Source of the DNA: an uncultured Sphingomonadaceae bacterium
GTDB taxonomy: Bacteria; Pseudomonadota; Alphaproteobacteria; Sphingomonadales; Sphingomonadaceae
NCBI GenBank assembly: GCA_946479505.1
Contig: CAMLGC010000008.1
Span: forward strand, 1 to 64,000
Direction: 5' to 3'
DNA length: 64,000 nucleotides
Numbering within the stretch: position 1 is the first letter of the stretch; every line of letters begins with the position of its first letter. Both the position numbers and the translations under genes were made by a program. Positions 61,954 through 64,000 of the stretch are shown here, in pieces. The notes below the pieces were generated by a model that was not told the DNA's origin, did not search any database, and saw only the letters and a list, made by a program, of their open reading frames with translations.

Positions 61954-63003
61954 GTGAGTGACGGCATGGGGGATCGACCCGCCAGCGTGCCGCACCTGCG
62001 AGGGGCCACCCCTCGCTCGTTCGGCAGACCGATGCGGCCGCGTGGGTCGCACCCGCGGCACTATGCCGCGCTCGACCTCGGCACCAACAATTGTCGGCTG
62101 CTGATCGCCCGTCCGCACGGCGACGGCTTCACGGTGATCGATGCTTTCTCGCGCATCGTTCGCCTGGGCGAGGGGCTCGCGACCACCGGCCGGATCAGCG
62201 ACGCGGCGATCGACCGCACGCTGGCCGCGCTCGCGGTATGCGCCGACAAGCTGCGCCACCGCCACGTGACGCTGGCGCGCTCGGTCGCGACCGAAGCGTG
62301 CCGGCGCGCCGCCAACGGCGCCGAGTTCATCGCGCGCGCGCAGGCCGAGACCGGGATCGTGCTCGACGTGATCTCGGCCGAGGAGGAGGCGCGATTGGCG
62401 GTGCTCGGGTGCCATGTCCTGCTCGAACCTGGCGACGAGCCCGCGCTCGTTTTCGACATTGGTGGCGGCTCGACCGAGCTCGTGCTGATCGACACGCGCC
62501 CGGCGGCGCCGAAGGTGCTCGACTGGCATTCGTCGCCCTGGGGCGTGGTGTCGCTGACCGAGCATGTCGATCATGCCGGCGGACCCGCGGACCGGCTCGC
62601 CGCCTACACCCGGATGCGCGAGATCGTCGCGGAGACGATGGCGCCGTTCGCCGCGCGGCTTCCGGACGGCCTCGCGCAGCCGCGGCTGCTGGGCACCAGC
62701 GGCACCGTGACCACGCTCGCGAGCGTGCATCTGAAGCTCGACCGCTACGACCGCTCGGCCGTAGACGGGCTGATCGTGCCGGCGGAGGCGATGCGTCGGA
62801 TCAGCACCGAGCTTTCGGGCATGTCGCTCGCCGAGCGCGGCACGGTCGCGTGTATCGGGCAGGAGCGTGCCGACCTCGTGGTCGCGGGCTGCGCGATTCT
62901 CGAAACGATTCTCGACCTGTGGCCCGCCGAACGGCTCGGCGTCGCCGACCGCGGCATCCGCGAAGGAATCCTCCGCCGGCTGATGCGGAGCGAACGCCTG
63001 TGA
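61954..63003 (+). CDS. Ppx/GppA family exopolyphosphatase
   Basis: The protein is about 349 residues and shows the ASKHA-type phosphatase motifs YAALDLGTNNCRLLIA, FDIGGGSTELVLID and GTSGTVTTLAS. These enzymes degrade polyphosphate or pppGpp. A GTG and an ATG four codons later can both start it. The gene belongs to the chromosome beyond the ICE and is followed 10 bases later by rlmE, a common sphingomonad arrangement. Confidence 0.9.
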   Translation: MSDGMGDRPASVPHLRGATPRSFGRPMRPRGSHPRHYAALDLGTNNCRLLIARPHGDGFTVIDAFSRIVRLGEGLATTGRISDAAIDRTLAALAVCADKLRHRHVTLARSVATEACRRAANGAEFIARAQAETGIVLDVISAEEEARLAVLGCHVLLEPGDEPALVFDIGGGSTELVLIDTRPAAPKVLDWHSSPWGVVSLTEHVDHAGGPADRLAAYTRMREIVAETMAPFAARLPDGLAQPRLLGTSGTVTTLASVHLKLDRYDRSAVDGLIVPAEAMRRISTELSGMSLAERGTVACIGQERADLVVAGCAILETILDLWPAERLGVADRGIREGILRRLMRSERL

Positions 63004-63013
63004 GGAACGATCG

Positions 63014-63691
63014 ATGAGCAGGGGCGGATCGGGTGGCCGGCAGCGCGTGCGAACCGCGCGCGGGCGCCGTGCGCAATCGACGCGCTGGCTCGAGCGGCAG
63101 CTCAACGACCCCTATGTCCGCCGCGCCAAGGCGGAGGGCTATCGCAGTCGCGCCGCGTATAAATTGATCGAGCTCGACGAGCGGTTCGACCTGCTCAAGG
63201 GCGTGCGGCGGGTGATCGATCTTGGGATCGCCCCGGGGGGCTGGAGCCAGGTGGTGCGCAAGAAACGGCCCGAGGCGGCGGTGGTCGGGATCGATCTGCT
63301 GCCGGTCGATCCGCTCGAGGGCGTCACGATCCTCGAGATGGACTTCATGGAGGAGCGGGCGCCGGCGCTGCTCGTCGAAGCCTTGGGCGGTGAGCCCGAC
63401 CTGGTGCTGTCCGACATGGCGGCAAACACCGTCGGGCACCAGCAAACCGATCATCTGCGCACGATGGGGCTCGTCGAGGCAGGCGCCGAGTTCGCGGCCG
63501 ACGTGCTGCGTCCCGGTGGTGCGTTCGTCGCCAAGGTGCTCGCGGGCGGTGCCGACAGTGCGCTCGTCGCCGAGCTCAAGCGCAACTTCGCGAGCGTGAA
63601 GCACGCCAAGCCGCCCGCGAGCCGCAAGGATTCCTCCGAATGGTATGTGATCGCGCAGGGATTCAAGGGACGGCGGGATCGCGACGCCTGA
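63014..63691 (+). CDS. rlmE: 23S rRNA 2'-O-methyltransferase RlmE (FtsJ)
   Basis: The 225-residue methylase has motif I VIDLGIAPGGWSQVV and a catalytic-region box LVLSDMAANTVGHQQTDH, then GGAFVAKVLAGG. The basic start (RTARGRRAQSTRWLERQLNDPYVRRAKAEGYRSRAAYKL) is typical. It methylates U2552 of 23S rRNA and helps assemble the large subunit. It is tightly linked to the ppx/gppA gene. Confidence 0.93.
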   Translation: MSRGGSGGRQRVRTARGRRAQSTRWLERQLNDPYVRRAKAEGYRSRAAYKLIELDERFDLLKGVRRVIDLGIAPGGWSQVVRKKRPEAAVVGIDLLPVDPLEGVTILEMDFMEERAPALLVEALGGEPDLVLSDMAANTVGHQQTDHLRTMGLVEAGAEFAADVLRPGGAFVAKVLAGGADSALVAELKRNFASVKHAKPPASRKDSSEWYVIAQGFKGRRDRDA

Positions 63692-63707
63692 CCATCGAGG
63701 TGCGCGG

Positions 63708-64000
63708 TTACGATCCCGGCGTTACCGCCAGCAGCGCCGCGACGCGTGCCTTGAAGGCCCTCAGCGCCTTGCCAGAAAGTTCGGTGACCGATGCGATCGA
63801 TAGTTTTCGCGGGTTGATGGCGCGGCCGTTCTTGGTGACTTCGTAATGGACGTGGGGGCCGGTCGAGAGCCCGGTCGATCCGACATAGCCGATCACCTCG
63901 CCCGCATGGACATGCTCACCGGCATGCACCGCGATCCGGCTCATATGGCCATAGCCCGAGCCCAATCCGCCGCTGTGCTTCAGCCGCACGAAATTGCCGT
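63708..64000 (-). CDS. M23-family peptidase, C-terminal part
   Basis: The gene enters from the right edge of the window. The visible region shows the LytM/M23 end: YGHMSRIAVHAGEHVHAGEVIGYVGSTGLSTGPHVHYEV with the HxH zinc motif. A helical tail of about 40 residues (TELSGKALRAFKARVAALLAV) closes it. Such proteins cut or help to cut peptidoglycan during growth and division. Confidence 0.88.
   Translation of the reverse strand, partial: GNFVRLKHSGGLGSGYGHMSRIAVHAGEHVHAGEVIGYVGSTGLSTGPHVHYEVTKNGRAINPRKLSIASVTELSGKALRAFKARVAALLAVTPGS

Overview
The window looks like GC-rich alphaproteobacterial DNA, most likely from a sphingomonad. The clues are the trb/tra set with its DUF736, DUF2274, DUF2493 and DUF6878/6915/6927 companions, a TonB receptor typical of the group, Usg, and an HWE-type kinase. 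About 61.7 kb is one large integrative conjugative element (ICE) seen in part. The last 2.2 kb is ordinary chromosome (ppx/gppA, rlmE, an M23 peptidase). A tRNA-Gln whose 3' end faces the element marks the probable right boundary. The left end and the integrase lie outside the window.

Layout. 0-1.5 kb: tail of an ArdC-like antirestriction protein and a Xre/RES toxin-antitoxin pair. 1.7-18.3 kb: ICE maintenance backbone (ParB-like protein, small DUF proteins separated by hairpins, a giant methylase/strawberry-notch helicase, a Toprim protein, DUF2493, two DUF736 proteins, AlpA, TraF peptidase, lytic transglycosylase). 18.4-20.6 kb: a candidate oriT and the relaxase. 20.6-40.0 kb: a cargo bay between relaxase and traG, with (a) a TetR/TonB receptor/hydrolase uptake cassette, (b) a six-gene minus-strand operon built around a ubiquitin-like conjugation system, (c) a ribbon-helix-helix/methylase/type IIG restriction cassette, (d) remnants of an AAA ATPase gene and of a backbone DUF6118 gene, and (e) a nucleotidyltransferase-HEPN protein. 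40.0-52.0 kb: traG and trbBCDEJLFGI, tightly coupled. 52.1-61.4 kb: second cargo with HipBA, small stress proteins, Hsp20 (one intact, one decayed), MarC, Usg, GroES/GroEL with a CIRCE operator, and a PAS-HWE kinase.

The most interesting region is 24.9-32.2 kb. One operon runs from a sigma-70-like regulator and its partner, through an ImmA/IrrE-UvrD-AddB-like fusion, to a three-repeat multiubiquitin protein, a DUF6791-ThiF E1-like enzyme and a DUF6527 protein. The last three resemble bacterial ubiquitin-like conjugation operons. The coupling to a protease-helicase fusion and a dedicated sigma-like factor suggests a regulated, probably defensive, system that I do not recognise as described. 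The neighbouring restriction and HEPN genes support a defence-island reading. All functional statements come from motifs and gene context read by eye; no database search was run.
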